64,000 nt of DNA. It comes from Membranihabitans marinus (GTDB lineage Bacteria; Bacteroidota; Bacteroidia; Chitinophagales; Saprospiraceae). Below the pieces are notes generated by a model, which did not search any database, was not told the origin of the DNA, and was given only the letters and a program-made list of their open reading frames with translations. The position numbers were made by a program, and so were the translations under genes. The DNA is taken from the NCBI RefSeq assembly GCF_019802045.1, contig NZ_JAHVHU010000020.1:18930-82929 (forward strand). The letters are read 5' to 3'. This document shows positions 27,127 through 36,424 of this stretch, one piece after another (within the stretch, counting starts at the first letter, position 1; each line of letters starts with the position of its first letter).

Positions 27127-28152
27127 ATGGAAATTAAAACCAAAACTTTGAAGCAAGAACGACTGAGAACCGAAGCTGCGATACAATATGCCAAGGATGT
27201 TTTTACCCGACAATTGTCCGATCAACTTAATTTGACGAAAGTATCTTCACCGATCATGGTCATGGATGGAACGGGAATCAATGACGACCTAAACGGCGTG
27301 GAGCGATGTGTCCGGTTTGCGATCAAACAAATGGATGATCAGAAGGCTGTGGTGGTCAATTCCCTCGCGAAATGGAAGCGGATCCGGCTGAAAGATTATG
27401 AGATAGATGAAGAGCAGGGTATTATCACTGACATGCGAGCGATCCGGCCGGATGAAGATTACAGTCCCATTCACTCGGTATATGTGGATCAGTGGGATTG
27501 GGAGAAACGAATTTCCCCGGACGATCGTACAGTGGCGCGACTGAAGACAGAAGTCAAAAAGATTTATAAAGCATTGAAAATAACAGAGCAAGAACTTCGG
27601 AGAAAATACACCGATGTGGAAGAACAGTTGCCGGATGATATCACTTTTATTCATGCCGAAGAATTGCGCCGGATTTATCCGGAGCTGACCGGTAAAGAAC
27701 GAGAGGATAAGATTGCCCGGGAATACGGGGCTGTTTTTATTATTGGGATCGGCGGCGAATTGGGAGATGACCAACCCCACGATGGCCGTGCCCCGGACTA
27801 CGACGACTGGAGTACAGAGAACGAGGATGGATTCTATGGGCTCAATGGTGATTTATTGGTCTGGAACCCGGTGTTGGAATCCGCTTTTGAGCTGTCTTCA
27901 ATGGGGATCCGGGTGGATCAGGATGCGCTGGAGCGTCAACTTGAATTGCGCAATGAAACCCACCGTAAAAACCTCCATTTTCATCAACTGTTGCTTCAGG
28001 ATCAGCTGCCGCAAAGCATAGGCGGCGGGATCGGTCAATCGCGGGTGTGCATGTTTTTGCTGGGCAAGCAACACATCGGTGAAGTGCAGGTCAGTGTGTG
28101 GCCCGAGGAGGCGTACCAGGAAGCCAGTATGAAAGGAATATCGTTGCTGTAA
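27127..28152 (+). CDS. asnA: Aspartate-ammonia ligase
   Basis: Ammonia-dependent asparagine synthetase, a class II aminoacyl-tRNA-synthetase-like fold. The 341-residue protein carries the family segments GTGINDDLNGVERCVRF, HSVYVDQWDWE, GIGGELGDDQPHDGRAPDYDDW, and the C-terminal motif GGGIGQSRVCMFLL that binds ATP. Length equals that of other AsnA proteins. ATG 27127 is chosen; a GTG directly before it is an unneeded alternative. A good promoter precedes it. Confidence 0.96.
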   Translation: MEIKTKTLKQERLRTEAAIQYAKDVFTRQLSDQLNLTKVSSPIMVMDGTGINDDLNGVERCVRFAIKQMDDQKAVVVNSLAKWKRIRLKDYEIDEEQGIITDMRAIRPDEDYSPIHSVYVDQWDWEKRISPDDRTVARLKTEVKKIYKALKITEQELRRKYTDVEEQLPDDITFIHAEELRRIYPELTGKEREDKIAREYGAVFIIGIGGELGDDQPHDGRAPDYDDWSTENEDGFYGLNGDLLVWNPVLESAFELSSMGIRVDQDALERQLELRNETHRKNLHFHQLLLQDQLPQSIGGGIGQSRVCMFLLGKQHIGEVQVSVWPEEAYQEASMKGISLL

Positions 28153-28170
28153 GAGATCCGCTTTGAAATC

Positions 28171-28611
28171 TTACTGAAACGCTGAAATGACAGCAAGCAC
28201 AACTGGTATTGCTGGCCGACGCCATTTGGACAGATTTTTGGAGTGTAGAATGCAGTGATCTCCGACTGTACATTGTTCTGAAATAACGATGCCGGCTTTT
28301 ATGACCGGCTATTGATTAGTGAGAGCTTGGGTGTATTCTCTGAATAGGGCAGATTGATGGATGGTGGCTGATTGGCAGATTCTTTCATCGATCCGAAGAG
28401 GGTCTCCTGAGAATAATTCCAATGCATTCACTAGCGCCAAATCCGGATTGTTGACCACGATAAAGCAAGGACCTTCTCCTGGTGTCGTATATTCAACTAA
28501 ATTTTTTTGAATGATGACTGCTTTAGCTGAAGAATTTTCCCATTTTTTCAGATGCTTTTTACTGCCAATAAATGAAATGGAAGTGGTGTTTGAAAAATTT
28601 GAAAAGCGCAT
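28171..28611 (-). pseudogene. Decayed lpxD (UDP-3-O-acylglucosamine N-acyltransferase)
   Basis: Minus-strand frame from 28611 encodes 100 residues that match the LpxD N-terminal uridine-binding domain: SISFIGSKKHLKKW, AKAVIIQKNL, CFIVVNNPDLALVNALELF and QSATIHQSALF, then a stop at 28309. A second frame at about 28296-28241 continues the family with left-handed beta-helix repeats, GIVISEQCTVGDHCILHS. Most hexapeptide repeats and the catalytic region are missing. It therefore looks like a deleted and frameshifted lpxD copy, lacking also the first ~25 residues. It lies between asnA and mcrC. A functional lpxD must be elsewhere if the cell makes lipid A. Confidence 0.6.
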
Positions 28612-28635
28612 TAGGTAGCGCGATGGGGATGATTC

Positions 28636-29997
28636 CTACTGTGAGGGAATCAGTATTTCTTCCATTTTATTTTTCAACTCGCGCCTGGTTACATCAAACA
28701 ATTCGCTTAAATCCATATTTGATAAGCGTTTATCGAGTAATTCGCGATGGATAATGGGCAGCTGAAAAGCTTTGATCTCTATTTCTTTATCATCAGCTAA
28801 AGCATCTTTGATAGTCAATACTGTGTGTCCTTCCTGAGTTTGCAAGACGGTATTGGGATAGAATAGTATAATATTATCGACCTCGAAGCGTATGGCATAG
28901 GCCAGCATCTGATAGAGATCTGGTTGAGAAATTCCTTTTTTGGGGTCCTTTTCATCGGAATAGATTATTTTGTACTTTGTATCCGCTATGAGCTGTAGGT
29001 TCTCAGTCTTAAGCCATAAATCAGGTAGGAGCCTGAAAGCTTCCTCCTCGTCCAGGTATTTGTCGCTTCGTTGCGCTTTCGCAGTGACTTGTTCTAGTTC
29101 TTTGTCAATAAAACCAAAAATAAAGTCTTCGAAGACATATTCCATCGGGAGTAAAAAGGCAAAGAGCTTTAGGTCGTTCTTATAGTCAAACGAGACACAG
29201 TGGGTTAGGAATAATTGACAGTAATCACGGACCGTTTCAAATTCTACAAGCATGGGATTAAACGATATCCGGGAGCATTGTTCGGCAGTTGCTTTTTCTT
29301 CAGATACTTCGTCCAAAATGAACAAGATTTCCCGTAGGTTTTTTTTGTTGTCCTGACTGGAAGTTGCATTGAACAAGAGCGTAGTCACAAATTTCACGAT
29401 GCGATTGAATTCATTGTCAAATACGAAAGCATCATAGGTGCAATTCAACTTATGCCATCTGCCTTTGCCCAGGTTTTGCTTGATGTATTCGTTGGTGTGT
29501 AGTCTTCCCTTGATGAAGTTTAGCTCCCGATTGACTTCTTCATATTGTTGATAAATGGATGAGCCCAATAATTCGCGGGTGTATTTGGAAAACAAGTAAA
29601 TGAGCACTTCAAAGAAATCGCTTTTTCTATCACCCAGCGCGGCTTGATAGTTTGGAAATTTAATTTTACGGCAATAGCTTAACCACCAAAGGATATGGTT
29701 TTGGATTTGATTGATTTCGATGGTGGAATACGCTTTTTCTGGATTGAAAAAAATTTTTGGCAGGAGGTTGATCTTTTTGCCTTCAAAATGAATGACGCCG
29801 ACGTAATTGTTGGATTTTAACTCATGGGTTTTATGAAGGAACTGCACGAATCGCTGCGATTCAATTCTTTCATTGTTTCTTTCTGCGTAGTAAGCATTTT
29901 TCTCACGGCTGTTCCAGATTTCGTCCAAAAAACCCTCCAGTCCATCCAGTGAATCCGGAACCTCTGCTTTATTTTGATATTCAAACAGATTAATCAT
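28636..29997 (-). CDS. mcrC: McrC-like nuclease subunit of type IV restriction system
   Basis: Partner of McrB that provides DNA cleavage. The 453-residue protein has an N-terminal beta-rich region with GVIHFEGKKINLLPKIF, typical of McrC, and a C-terminal PD-(D/E)xK core: Pro325-Asp326 in RLLPDLWL and Asp339-x-Lys341 in LIADTKYKI. Its start overlaps the mcrB stop by 8 bp, which indicates translational coupling. Complete, with no frame damage. Confidence 0.88.
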   Translation of the reverse strand: MINLFEYQNKAEVPDSLDGLEGFLDEIWNSREKNAYYAERNNERIESQRFVQFLHKTHELKSNNYVGVIHFEGKKINLLPKIFFNPEKAYSTIEINQIQNHILWWLSYCRKIKFPNYQAALGDRKSDFFEVLIYLFSKYTRELLGSSIYQQYEEVNRELNFIKGRLHTNEYIKQNLGKGRWHKLNCTYDAFVFDNEFNRIVKFVTTLLFNATSSQDNKKNLREILFILDEVSEEKATAEQCSRISFNPMLVEFETVRDYCQLFLTHCVSFDYKNDLKLFAFLLPMEYVFEDFIFGFIDKELEQVTAKAQRSDKYLDEEEAFRLLPDLWLKTENLQLIADTKYKIIYSDEKDPKKGISQPDLYQMLAYAIRFEVDNIILFYPNTVLQTQEGHTVLTIKDALADDKEIEIKAFQLPIIHRELLDKRLSNMDLSELFDVTRRELKNKMEEILIPSQ

Positions 29998-32728
29998 CCC
30001 TGCCCGTTATTTTCAGTGGCCAGGAGTTTTCTTTGATTACAAGTCCGGCAGATCGTAGAATGTCCTCTACTTCTTTCTGATCGTTCATATAATATTCCAG
30101 AAGAAGAGGAATGACTTTATTATTCATTCGCTTGACTAAGTCCTTGTTTTCTCCCATGAAATAGGAATGACCGATTTGAAAATCGTGGCCTTTGGAATCT
30201 ATGATTTTTATATTGATTTTTTCTAAAATCTCCACGTCGTGTATCTCCGTCCCAACGATATCATATAACGGATACATCGGTTCAAATTCAAACCTTCTAC
30301 GCAATGCGATATCCAACAAAGCAATGGACTTATCGGCCGTATTCATGGTGCCGATGATGTACAAGTTGGAAGGAACCACAAAAGGATCTCCGGAAGGCAA
30401 ACGAGCCTCTAGTGCAAGATCACCCTCTGAACGTTTGTCTGGTTCGATCAGCGTAATCAGCTCGCCAAACACTCGGGAGATATTGGCGCGGTTGATTTCG
30501 TCGATGATGATGACGTAATTTTTTCTTTCAACAACTTCTGTTCTTCCTGCAGGATCTTTTCCAATTTCAAGAAGCTCATCCAATAGTGGCGAATAATAGG
30601 ATGAAAGTCCCTGAATGTCAAGTACGGATTCAGCTTCGTACATTTTTCTTAGTGTGCTAATACTTAGAGTGTGAGAAGTTCCTCCACCAGCTTTCCTGAA
30701 TTCAATCGATATATTAGTGATGGCTGTTATGAAATAAGAAGCTCTCTTCATTTGTATTTCAATCTCTTCTACTTCACCTTCAATCAAAGGTTTAATGAAC
30801 GTATTAAATGCATCTTCAAAAGATTTTTTGATTAAAAGAGGTCGCTTGGACGCCCTAATGTTCTTCAAAGCCTTATCAGCAATAATTTTAAAAACCCCAT
30901 CTTTTCTTTCGAAAGTTAGTTGGCTATCATTTTCTGTGTCTGGTCTTAATCCTTGAATAAAGTCTTCATAGCTGTAATTCTGATGAAAAGTGATAAATTC
31001 TATTCTATTGTGAAGATTCGTTTTAAATATTTCACGTGCTTCATCATAGGATTGTATGGTGCGGTTCTCTATGATTTCAGCTGCTCTTAAGATGGTGTTG
31101 TAGGTTTTTCCCGTACCGGGGGGACCGTAGAAGATGGTGTTGAGTGGGTAATTCATTGGTTGATCAGTTGAATCATTTGCCGTGTCAAAAACATAATTTT
31201 CAAAATCCTCATTGTTGTATTTCCGATATCCAGATTTTGTTGTTCTGATGAGCTCCTCTTGTAAGGCTGCCTTTACATTCTCCCATTCTTCTTGAGATGG
31301 TTCGAATTTATCATCATAGTAATTATAATAGGGTTGGGGAGGTTCACCGCCATATGGCTTGCTATTTGCCAGTAATCGGTCTTTGGATATAACTCCAAAT
31401 TTTCTCTTTTTTTCTGAAATGCGTATGCTAAAGCAATATCGTTGACCAATTGTAAAATTTAAACCATTTCGTCTGATGCTAAACACTAGTCTTGGGTCAT
31501 CCTTTTTAAGTCCAAGTTCACGGTTCGATCTTCGTATAATATTGATGAAGGATTGAAAGATGTCTTGCTCAAACCTTGAACGAATCGTATGAAACTGGGT
31601 TTCTGTCTCGATCATATTTACGATCATTTCAAATTCCTCCTGGTTGGAAGTGAAATTAGTTCCTCGGTTTCCGACCTTCAGGTTATCTAATTCCTCAATT
31701 CCTTCTATTGCCTTCTTCAGAATCGGGTGGTCTACTAAGTTATGCGTAATTTTGATATCTGCTACCATGTAACTTTGGGTGTCATTTTTCCACAGATGGT
31801 CATCCGGAGAGGCTGTTCTGGTGTAAGGCTCGGATGTTACTTCTGCCAAAGCATAACATCCAGCTTCCTGACCCGTAATCCATAAGATAACCTTATCTCC
31901 GGACTTGATTTTGTTCTTATGAGCCGTCACAGTCCAACCGGTGAGAACTTCATCGCGTAGCGCAGTTTCAAAATCATAATCATCCGGACTCCCTTGAAAG
32001 ATCCAGTAATTTGGCTCTACTTTTTTATCCAGCATTTGATAGAGAATGTCTTGTGCTAATAGTTTATGGTTTGTACCATCAGAAAAATCAGGGAGGTAAG
32101 TGTTGACTTGCTCAATTAATTCTGTATCGGTTACAAGGTGTTTTTCAATAAAATCTTCAAGTAAATTAAGGTAATGTGCATATCGCTCACCTTTTATCGC
32201 AAGCTTAATCCCCAGTTGATTACAAAATTTTTTATAGAAGGAATACTTATAAAATGTATAATTGACGGGGTCGTGATATGTCAAATAGGTTGCAATGGAT
32301 CGCTCATCCTGATGATGGCTTTTTTTTTCTCCAATTTCTCTGTATAATTTCAGAGTTTGTTTTTCAAATGTTTTTATGCGTTGTGTTAAATCAATTGAAT
32401 CATTAAATAGATCGCTAAATATTTTCCGAATTTCTTCTGGTTTTTCTTTGCCCAGTTGTCTTATAACCGCTCCTCCCATGTGATAGAGCAAGTTTGAAAA
32501 GTCAATGTCACTTATTTCTTGAGCAAAATCTTTGGCTTCAAGGTTTGGACGTCCTCTGTATTTATTGATAAGCTCCCATTTATAGATCTCATCTTTTAGT
32601 TGAGTTCTTGAAATATGTTTTTTATATCTCTCAATCATTGAATGCATAAAATAATTGTTGAGGTTTATTTCGATTCGTGTTAACATGGGTGCTAAAATAT
32701 TACGACGAAAAGACCATAATGGAATCAA
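29990..32728 (-). CDS. mcrB: McrB-like GTPase with internal EVE domain
   Basis: AAA+ motor and modified-DNA reader of a type IV restriction system. Residues 1-235 are an alpha-helical domain of unknown role. Residues about 240-375 form an EVE (PUA-like) domain starting NYWIFQGSPDDYDF, a fold known to bind modified cytosine. About 400-515 is a linker domain. The McrB-type AAA core has Walker A GPPGTGKT (535-542), Walker B IIIDEINRA (about 740-748), the GTP signature MNTADKS (795-801) and the arginine finger region ALRRRFEF. At 912 residues it is larger than E. coli McrB (459). The start is unsure: ATG 32728, 32686 or 32647 are possible. mcrC overlaps its stop. Confidence 0.87.
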   Translation of the reverse strand: MIPLWSFRRNILAPMLTRIEINLNNYFMHSMIERYKKHISRTQLKDEIYKWELINKYRGRPNLEAKDFAQEISDIDFSNLLYHMGGAVIRQLGKEKPEEIRKIFSDLFNDSIDLTQRIKTFEKQTLKLYREIGEKKSHHQDERSIATYLTYHDPVNYTFYKYSFYKKFCNQLGIKLAIKGERYAHYLNLLEDFIEKHLVTDTELIEQVNTYLPDFSDGTNHKLLAQDILYQMLDKKVEPNYWIFQGSPDDYDFETALRDEVLTGWTVTAHKNKIKSGDKVILWITGQEAGCYALAEVTSEPYTRTASPDDHLWKNDTQSYMVADIKITHNLVDHPILKKAIEGIEELDNLKVGNRGTNFTSNQEEFEMIVNMIETETQFHTIRSRFEQDIFQSFINIIRRSNRELGLKKDDPRLVFSIRRNGLNFTIGQRYCFSIRISEKKRKFGVISKDRLLANSKPYGGEPPQPYYNYYDDKFEPSQEEWENVKAALQEELIRTTKSGYRKYNNEDFENYVFDTANDSTDQPMNYPLNTIFYGPPGTGKTYNTILRAAEIIENRTIQSYDEAREIFKTNLHNRIEFITFHQNYSYEDFIQGLRPDTENDSQLTFERKDGVFKIIADKALKNIRASKRPLLIKKSFEDAFNTFIKPLIEGEVEEIEIQMKRASYFITAITNISIEFRKAGGGTSHTLSISTLRKMYEAESVLDIQGLSSYYSPLLDELLEIGKDPAGRTEVVERKNYVIIIDEINRANISRVFGELITLIEPDKRSEGDLALEARLPSGDPFVVPSNLYIIGTMNTADKSIALLDIALRRRFEFEPMYPLYDIVGTEIHDVEILEKINIKIIDSKGHDFQIGHSYFMGENKDLVKRMNNKVIPLLLEYYMNDQKEVEDILRSAGLVIKENSWPLKITGRDD

Positions 32729-33308
32729 ATGTGATTAAACATACACAAACTTTCAGGAAGATCAGAATCGATTTAGTGATTTATGTCGGAATTATCCCGT
32801 CTACTGCGTTTATTTCTTTTTTTAGATTTGATTTGGCTTCGAAGTGAGAGTTGTAAAGGGCGCCAAAGCCTGGGATAAATGGAGATTTAGCTCGACATGT
32901 GTGGTGTTTTTTGTGCTTCGGGAGGCAATCCCCAATAAATTGGGGACAGCTCTTGGCCGAAAACGTTTTTCAAAGAGCAGAGCTTTGGCTTTTCTTCTTT
33001 CCTACATAGTACATGATCCCAGATGGAGGTTCAGATACTTGTAGCACTCCTCTTCTTTTAATGGCATATTTGCAGTCTTGTCTCCTTTCACCCTTGGAAA
33101 CGCAACAAGACACCATGAAGACCTTCTTCCGGTAAGTAGTACCTATGGGGTAGACACCCCTATCAAAAATCAAAAATCAAAACGCTGTAATCTGAGATCA
33201 AAAAACTGTAACTTTGCACGCTGTTTTGCGTTAGTAGTATAAATTTATGCGAAATACCTTACGTAACGAGCAGCATAAACAACCTCTTTTTAATTAGATC
33301 TGACATAT
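32729..33308. other. Intergenic region between mcrB and rseP
   Basis: 580 bp between divergent genes. It contains copy B of the 30-bp palindrome (32921-32950) and TAACTTTG (33209-33216), an exact -7 box about 92 bp before rseP. Two short open frames, 32844-33044 (+) and 32970-33173 (-), have no recognisable domain and no clear start signals, so they are not called. Confidence 0.45.
32921..32950. repeat. 30-bp palindromic dispersed repeat, copy B
   Basis: GGAGG, CAA, TCCCCAA, TAA, ATTGGG, GAC: the inner TCCCCAAT/ATTGGGGA arms are a perfect 8-bp inverted repeat with a 2-bp centre. The layout is the same as 12131-12160, with differences only at the variable triplets and near the right edge. Confidence 0.55.
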
Positions 33309-34643
33309 ATGGGCGTTATCATAGCACAGTTTGCACTAAGTCTTTCCCTCCTCATCGTACTGCATGAACTGGGGCATTTTTTACCCGCGAAATGGTTTAA
33401 AACCCGCGTAGAGAAATTTTATTTGTTTTTTGATGCAGGTTTTTCACTTTTCAAGAAGAAGATTGGAGAAACGGAGTACGGAATTGGGTGGCTTCCCCTC
33501 GGTGGTTATGTGAAGATATCCGGCATGGTTGACGAAAGCCTGGATACTGAAGTGCTGAAGGAAGAACCAAAGGAATGGGAGTTTCGATCCAAGCCGGTCT
33601 GGCAGCGACTGATCATTATGCTCGGGGGAGTTACCGTGAATTTTATTCTAGGTTTTCTTATTTTCGGTCTGATGCTCTGGCAGTACGGATCGGAGTACCT
33701 GCCAGCCAGTGAGCTGACTTATGGATTGCAGGTGGATAGTATTGGTCAGGAGATGGGCTTGCAAAATGGAGATAAAATTCGGGCTGTGGGGACGGTTCCG
33801 TTTGAACGATACAATCCCGGCTTGATCCGTTCAGAAATTGCGATAAACAATGCCAAGACGATTACCGTTGAACGGGATGGTTCTGAAAAAATACTGGAGA
33901 TTGATCCACGCTTTACGCAGATCCTGACCAGCTATGAATATCAGAATGCCTACCTGGTGGCACCGCGTATGCCCGTAGAAGTGATGAAAGTGGTCAAGGG
34001 GAGCAATGCGGAAGAAGCAGGATTGCAATCCGATGATAAGATCCTGGCAATTAATTCCGTCGAAACCCGGTTTTTTGATCAATTTTTAAAGGAAATTCGG
34101 CAGCACAAGGGCGAGGAGGTGAATTTGACCGTGGAACGATCTGGTCAAAATCTGACCGTTCCCGCGCAAGTTACACAGGAGGGTACACTGGGCTTTCAAA
34201 ATTATGGTTTTGATCATTTTTTCAATATGGCTACAGAAGATTACACACTGGCGAGAGCTTTACCAGCCGGTGTGGTCAAAGGATGGGATTTTATTGTGAC
34301 CCAGATTAAAGCTTTTGGACAAATGTTCCGTGGAAAAATAAAAGCCTCCGATAGCCTGGGTGGTTTTGGTACGATCTCCAAACTCTTCCCGGATCAATGG
34401 GACTGGCAAACATTTTGGCGCAATACCGCCATATTGTCCCTGATTTTGGGCTTTATGAATTTACTCCCTATTCCGGCTTTGGATGGCGGACATGTGATGT
34501 TTTTATTATTTGAAGCGGTCACGGGTCGGAAACCCAGCGATAAAGTGCTGGAAATAGCGACGATCATCGGTTTTGTGCTGGTGATCAGCCTGGTGCTTTT
34601 TGCCAATGGGCTTGATGTGTGGCGATGGTGGAAGGGGCAGTAA
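33309..34643 (+). CDS. rseP: RIP metalloprotease (site-2 protease)
   Basis: Inner-membrane zinc protease cutting membrane-embedded substrates such as anti-sigma factors. The 444-residue protein has the zinc motif HELGH (His19, Glu20, His23) in the first helix, the GWLPLGGYVKISGMVDE segment, two PDZ-like domains in the periplasmic loop (about 140-205 and 215-290), and the third zinc ligand region NLLPIPALDGGHV near the C-terminus. Complete and typical for Bacteroidota. Monocistronic as far as visible; a non-coding region with a MITE-like repeat follows. Confidence 0.95.
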   Translation: MGVIIAQFALSLSLLIVLHELGHFLPAKWFKTRVEKFYLFFDAGFSLFKKKIGETEYGIGWLPLGGYVKISGMVDESLDTEVLKEEPKEWEFRSKPVWQRLIIMLGGVTVNFILGFLIFGLMLWQYGSEYLPASELTYGLQVDSIGQEMGLQNGDKIRAVGTVPFERYNPGLIRSEIAINNAKTITVERDGSEKILEIDPRFTQILTSYEYQNAYLVAPRMPVEVMKVVKGSNAEEAGLQSDDKILAINSVETRFFDQFLKEIRQHKGEEVNLTVERSGQNLTVPAQVTQEGTLGFQNYGFDHFFNMATEDYTLARALPAGVVKGWDFIVTQIKAFGQMFRGKIKASDSLGGFGTISKLFPDQWDWQTFWRNTAILSLILGFMNLLPIPALDGGHVMFLLFEAVTGRKPSDKVLEIATIIGFVLVISLVLFANGLDVWRWWKGQ

Positions 34644-34834
34644 GGGGTTAGGGCGCTGCGCTTTTAGGGTTAAGGCGCCCCGAATTCTCGGGTCTTTTAG
34701 GACGGCCCGATTCTCAGAGCTTAGGGGGAAGGAGTAAAAGCTCAAAGAGACAAGGCAAGCTAAATGGGCCCTATGAACACAGAGCTGTTTCATTGAGGGC
34801 GGTTTGCCTGCTTGGAGTTCTTTGTGGTGAAATG

Positions 34835-35039
34835 TTGAGCTTACTCCGAAAAGTCAGTTTATTGGTTTAGTAGCCCCGTGCCTTTAGGCCGGTGATGATA
34901 ATGCAAAAATAAATCGGGCTTTAGCCCGGAATGCTTTGTGTTTTAATGGCTAAAGACAATATATGCGTCATGATAGATATCCCGGGCTAAAGCACTGAAG
35001 CTAATCATTTTAAAATATGAATTTCTGGAGTGGACTCAA
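34835..35039. mobile_element. MITE-like hairpin element, copy 1
   Basis: 205-bp non-coding element bounded by imperfect terminal inverted repeats of about 22 bp (16 of 22 match): left TTGAGCTTACTCCGAAAAG, right end the complement of TTGAGTCCACTCCAGAAAT. Inside are small hairpins GCCT-TT-AGGC (34880-34889) and CGGGCT-TT-AGCCCG (34915-34928), and the block TTTTAATGGCTAAAG. A related 235-bp element is at 60847-61081. Flanking ATG on both sides may be a 3-bp target duplication. It encodes nothing. Confidence 0.65.
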
Positions 35040-35390
35040 ATGATATCCAATCAGCCGTCCGAGTGCTTGCGGGCTAACCCTCAATAGTCAAACGCCACCC
35101 AAAATTGGGCTATGTAAAATGCCCAATTTTGGAAATTTAGCAATTGATGCACTGAATATTATGCATCATAATAGAATGACGTGGTGAATAAAGCGGGCTA
35201 ACGTGCTTCGATCGATGTCATAGGTTTTGGCCAATGACTGTCAGCACGTAAGACTGGTCGCCATAGCTTTATCGATGGCGCACGGAGGATCAAATCCCCA
35301 AACAACAAGCTATACCACTCTATTGAGAATGGCACTGCATATGCTGTTTCTCAACGGAAAATGATTCAACAAAAATCGACTCAACTTTAA
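35040..35390. other. Intergenic region with a 12-bp perfect inverted repeat
   Basis: Between the MITE-like element and the NIPSNAP gene. CCAAAATTGGGC (35099-35110) and GCCCAATTTTGG (35121-35132) form a perfect 12-bp stem with a 10-nt loop. No T-run follows on either strand, so it is not a standard terminator. No gene seen. The 190 bp between rseP and the element (34644-34834) hold only a degenerate TTAGGGCGCT-like stretch. Confidence 0.5.
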
Positions 35391-36167
35391 TTAATAATCC
35401 GAATAGGCCGTGGGATACAGAAAAAATGTTTTACTGCCGGAAACATTGTTCTGATAAGGCGCCTGATTTTTTAAAGCATGCCATTCGGGAGCATTGCGAA
35501 ATGCATCCCAATGGGTGTCCCGGCTTTCCTGATCCTTGAATGTGGTCATATACATCAGATTGGGCATATGACAACCTGATAAGACCTGACCATAAAACAC
35601 CGCATTGAATCCCAGGTCTTCAAAGATTTTTATTTCACCGCCCTTGTTGAACATTTCTACCTTGTTTTCGTGGAGTGCCTCCGTGGCCCCTTCATAGCTA
35701 CGGAGCTCATATATCCGATCCTTCCTGGGGCCTTCCACAGTGGAGGGCTTCATCTGTGGCATGTGGTCAAATGCACGCAGAACAATGGATTCTATGCGCG
35801 CATAGGGCGGTTCGTTGTGTGGTGCGGTGAGGTAGTCTTTTCCTGATTTTGTATGTTTTCTGTCCTGAGCCAGAGCATCAGGAATGGTTTCCAGCTGGGA
35901 CAAATCGCTAAGTGGAATCAACACGAATGTTTGTGTTTTTTCCTTAGAATGTTCCGGCCGGGTTTTGAAAACACCAACTGAATTGATGCCCAGTCTATGG
36001 AGGGCCGGGAGGTACGCGTTTGCCAGATATTCGTCTGTCAGTTTTTGCTGCTGATCATTGTCAAACGTGTATATTTTGATCTGATAATATTCACGGGTTT
36101 GACTGTGCAGTTCCGCTCCGCTCATAAATAATAATAGGAAGAAGCCTGCTAACGTACTGATTTTCAT
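35391..36167 (-). CDS. NIPSNAP-family exported protein
   Basis: 258-residue protein with a signal peptide ending near LHSQ and two ferredoxin-like NIPSNAP modules: YYQIKIYTFDND at about 27-38 and RIYELRSYEGATE at about 150-162, the latter the typical family start. Such proteins are frequent in Bacteroidota, often near secreted enzymes, but have no defined reaction. It is transcribed away from the ars operon. Function open. Confidence 0.85.
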   Translation of the reverse strand: MKISTLAGFFLLLFMSGAELHSQTREYYQIKIYTFDNDQQQKLTDEYLANAYLPALHRLGINSVGVFKTRPEHSKEKTQTFVLIPLSDLSQLETIPDALAQDRKHTKSGKDYLTAPHNEPPYARIESIVLRAFDHMPQMKPSTVEGPRKDRIYELRSYEGATEALHENKVEMFNKGGEIKIFEDLGFNAVFYGQVLSGCHMPNLMYMTTFKDQESRDTHWDAFRNAPEWHALKNQAPYQNNVSGSKTFFLYPTAYSDY

Positions 36168-36370
36168 AAACTCACTTTAATAAAAATGGAAATGTAATTA
36201 TTTTCTCAGAAAATGTGTGAAAATTTCTGTGTTATTTAAAGATCACCAAGAGAACCATGCGTTGTGGTAACGTGGTTCTTCCCACATTGACCCAGAATAA
36301 AGCATAATGTTAAAAAGAAGCGGTTTGTCCCGGATTGAAAACTTTTTTTATTGGTTTTGTCCATTTTATC

Positions 36371-36388
36371 GTAATATTGCAATATTAC
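36371..36388. promoter_or_regulatory. 18-bp palindromic operator overlapping the ars promoter
   Basis: GTAATATTGCAATATTAC is a perfect palindrome 37 bp before the arsR start. TAATATTG inside it (36372-36379) is one base from the TAnnTTTG -7 box, with a TTG 18 bp upstream (36351-36353). A repressor bound here would cover the promoter. Autoregulation by ArsR is the simplest reading. Confidence 0.7.
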
Positions 36389-36424
36389 ATTCTAGTATAC
36401 CCCCGAAATTAGAAAAACCAAACC

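Noticed and set aside
28290..28310. GCCGG/CCGGC hairpin after asnA considered as a terminator
   Set aside because: Short stem and no T-run on either strand; the bases are better explained as part of the lpxD relic.
32844..33173. Two short overlapping frames between mcrB and rseP
   Set aside because: No domain, no promoter or start signal, overlapping on opposite strands; more likely non-coding.
34640..34740. Degenerate TTAGG-like stretch after rseP considered as a fourth tandem array
   Set aside because: Only one recognisable unit; periodicity is not clear.
36251..36279. AGAACCA/TGGTTCT inverted repeat between the NIPSNAP and arsR genes
   Set aside because: Stem has unpaired bases, no T-run, and does not overlap a visible promoter; not enough to call a feature.
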